33,497 nucleotides of DNA from Alteromonadaceae bacterium (GTDB lineage: Bacteria > Pseudomonadota > Gammaproteobacteria > Enterobacterales > Alteromonadaceae), in assembly GCA_013216015.1 (NCBI GenBank), contig JABSOI010000068.1, forward strand, positions 1 to 33,497, written 5' to 3'. The notes under the pieces are model-generated. The model was not told the origin of the DNA, did not search any database, and worked only from the letters and a program-made list of their open reading frames with translations. Shown one piece after another: positions 31,838 to 33,497 of the stretch. The position numbers and the translations under genes are program-made. The stretch's first letter is position 1. The number at the start of each line of letters is the position of its first letter.

Positions 31838-33424
31838 ATGTTGGGAAAAATTTCTTATAGTGTGTATGTGGCTGTTGTAGTGGCATTTGGTGGCTTTATC
31901 TTTGGTTTTGACGCTACGGTTATTTCAGGCGTAGTAGGTTTTGTAACTACGGAATTTCAATTAAACGAATGGCAACAGGGTTTTGTTGTTAGTTCTCCTA
32001 CATTAGGGGCGGTATTAGGCTCTTTAATTGCCGGACCAAGTGCAGATGCTTTTGGCCGGAAGAAAGTATTGATCGCAATTGCCGCTTTATATGTTGTCTC
32101 CGCTGTTTTTTCAGCTTTTGCCTTGAATTACCATATGTTAATTGGATCTAGATTTATTGGCGGATTAGCATTTGCTTCATTAGTCTTGGCGCCAATGTAT
32201 ATAGCCGAGATATCCCCTGCTAAGTATCGGGGGAAAATGATCTCAATAAATCAGTTTAATATTGTTATAGGAATTTCAGCGGCTTATTTTGCCAACTACT
32301 TTCTATTGCAATTAAGTGGTGGCGCAAGTGAAATTGTCTCCTCATTGGGGATAACTGAAAATGTTTGGCGTTGGATGCTCGGACTGGAAATTATTCCTGC
32401 GATAATATATTTGGGATTACTCTTTATTATTCCAGAAAGTCCTCGCTGGTTAGTGTGTAATGGATATCCTGAACAAGCTAAGCCTATTTTTAAAAAGTTA
32501 TTTCCGAATGAATCTCCTGATAAATTTGTAGCCGAAATTCAGCAACAGCAAGGGACAACATCAGTCCCCATTAAAGAGAGGTTATCAATATTGTTTTCAT
32601 CAAAAATGCGTTTAATTTTAATCGTAGGTTTGGTCGTTGGAGTTTCTCAACAAATAACAGGTGTTAACGCAGTATATTTTTATGCTCCAAGTATTTTTGA
32701 ACAAAGTGGAGTCGGTCAGGATGCTGCTTTTTCACAAGCGATATGGGTTGGCATTATCAATGTGGTCTTTACTATTGTAGCCATGTTACTTATTGATCGA
32801 CTAGGCAGAAAACCTCTGATGCTTATTGGGTTGGCGGGGGTTGTGATAAGTATGTCTGTAGCCTCGTATGGTTTTCATCAGGCCACTTTCCAATTAACCA
32901 GTGAGTCAATTAAAAGCATTTCATCGGTTGAGGTGAAAGAAAAATTAACGCCAATGCTTAATCAAAGTTACGACAGTGATCTTAAATTTAAAAAAGCATT
33001 GATAGATTTACTGGGTGAGCAAAAAGCCAGAGAAAACCAGGCTGAATTAATTCAAGCAGCAGCTTCCATGAACGCTACGTTAATTATGTTTGGCATTCTT
33101 GGTTTTGTTGCATCGTTTGCTGTTTCATTAGGTCCGGTTATGTGGGTGCTGTTAGCTGAAATTTTCCCTAACCATTTACGGGGAGTGGGGATTGCCTTTA
33201 CCGGCTTGATAAATAGTATTGTTAGTTTTTCTGTACAATTTTTGTTTCCTTGGGAAATCGCCACTATAGGAACGGCAGCAACTTTTGCAATTTTTGGCGC
33301 TTTCGCTGTGGTTGGTTTTATTGCGATATATCGTTTGCTACCGGAAACAAAAGGATGTTCACTTGAAGAGTTAGAGAAAGTTTTCGAGAAGAAACCTCCG
33401 ATTAATAATACCGCAGTAGCCTAG
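31838..33424 (+). CDS. MFS sugar:proton symporter, XylE-like
   Basis: This is a 528-residue inner-membrane transporter of the sugar-porter family with 12 predicted helices. Diagnostic motifs are DAFGRKKVLI after TM2, PESPRWL at the end of TM6, the sugar-binding SQQITGVNAVYFYAP in TM7 (Gln-Gln and Asn), DRLGRKPLML after TM8 and LLPETKG after TM12. E. coli XylE is 491 residues. The extra length here is mainly a charged segment between TM9 and TM10 (from about SESIKSISSVEVKEKL to LLGEQKARENQAEL), seen in a subgroup of marine transporters. Context with xylulokinase points to xylose, but another sugar such as arabinose or galactose is possible. Confidence 0.88.
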   Translation: MLGKISYSVYVAVVVAFGGFIFGFDATVISGVVGFVTTEFQLNEWQQGFVVSSPTLGAVLGSLIAGPSADAFGRKKVLIAIAALYVVSAVFSAFALNYHMLIGSRFIGGLAFASLVLAPMYIAEISPAKYRGKMISINQFNIVIGISAAYFANYFLLQLSGGASEIVSSLGITENVWRWMLGLEIIPAIIYLGLLFIIPESPRWLVCNGYPEQAKPIFKKLFPNESPDKFVAEIQQQQGTTSVPIKERLSILFSSKMRLILIVGLVVGVSQQITGVNAVYFYAPSIFEQSGVGQDAAFSQAIWVGIINVVFTIVAMLLIDRLGRKPLMLIGLAGVVISMSVASYGFHQATFQLTSESIKSISSVEVKEKLTPMLNQSYDSDLKFKKALIDLLGEQKARENQAELIQAAASMNATLIMFGILGFVASFAVSLGPVMWVLLAEIFPNHLRGVGIAFTGLINSIVSFSVQFLFPWEIATIGTAATFAIFGAFAVVGFIAIYRLLPETKGCSLEELEKVFEKKPPINNTAVA

Positions 33425-33425
33425 C

Positions 33426-33460
33426 TAGTGCCCATCCAGAAACGGATGTCTACTGCGGAC
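33426..33460. repeat. Short repeat after the transporter gene (copy 2)
   Basis: TAGTGCCCAT starts two bases after the transporter stop, then GAAACGGATGTCTACTGCGGAC. It is similar to the string at 29838-29872. GTGCC and GGCAC (33469-33473) flank it as a further small inverted repeat. The window ends 24 bases later, so it cannot be bounded. Confidence 0.5.
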
Positions 33461-33497
33461 GTTCCACTGGCACAATTTGAACACCACTAGATAGGGT

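Overview
The window is AT-rich chromosomal DNA from a marine-type gammaproteobacterium. Gene content and order (gpmI-envC-yibQ opposite yibN-grxC-secB-gpsA; orn opposite rsgA-psd; cpxP opposite cpxRA) and the protein wording fit the order Alteromonadales, most likely Colwelliaceae (Colwellia or Thalassotalea type). This assignment is an inference from the sequence; no search was run. Most of the window is ordinary housekeeping sequence separated by small accessory islands. No rRNA, tRNA, CRISPR array, phage or complete insertion sequence was seen.

Layout. 1-1300 is a decayed patch: a hairpin, a long inverted repeat of REP type, remains of a nitroreductase-like gene and a truncated patatin gene. 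1479-2240 is a secreted trypsin-like protease. 2279-4705 (minus) holds a UDP-glucuronate 4-epimerase gene and ugd, which convert UDP-glucose to UDP-glucuronate and on to UDP-galacturonate for surface polysaccharide. 4789-8595 (minus) is gpmI-envC plus a yibQ-type deacetylase gene (central glycolysis and cell division). 8850-11365 (plus) is yibN-grxC-secB-gpsA, with an eight-copy 8-bp tandem repeat between grxC and secB. trmL follows, on the minus strand.

12109-16086 is a Cpx-type envelope stress locus: cpxR-cpxA, a lysophospholipase-like hydrolase six bases behind cpxA, and a divergent cpxP/spy-like gene with a direct-repeat CpxR-type box in the shared intergenic region. 16173-18639 is a BlaI-type repressor and an M56 membrane metallopeptidase whose C-terminus is a TonB-type domain. 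18927-21561 is psd, rsgA and the divergent orn. A 270-bp MITE-like element (21608-21877) separates orn from an accessory minus-strand cluster: DUF2975 membrane protein, small XRE regulator, small outer-membrane barrel protein and lipoprotein hydrolase.

24348-28469 contains an EF-hand-like protein of unknown role, a hotdog (DUF4442) protein, a two-TM sensor-like protein ending in a histidine-less HPt-like domain, and a DUF1289 protein. 28803-33424 is a sugar (probably xylose) catabolism regulon: LacI-family regulator, xylulokinase and XylE-type MFS transporter. Related 14-bp operators lie upstream of all three genes. No xylose isomerase gene lies inside the window.

The least expected items are the M56-TonB protein, the HPt-like sensor protein, the DUF2975/XRE/barrel/hydrolase cluster, the 30-bp perfect palindrome inside the envC signal-peptide region, and the repeat elements. 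None is clearly a wholly new system; the last section of each entry says how far the sequence supports it.
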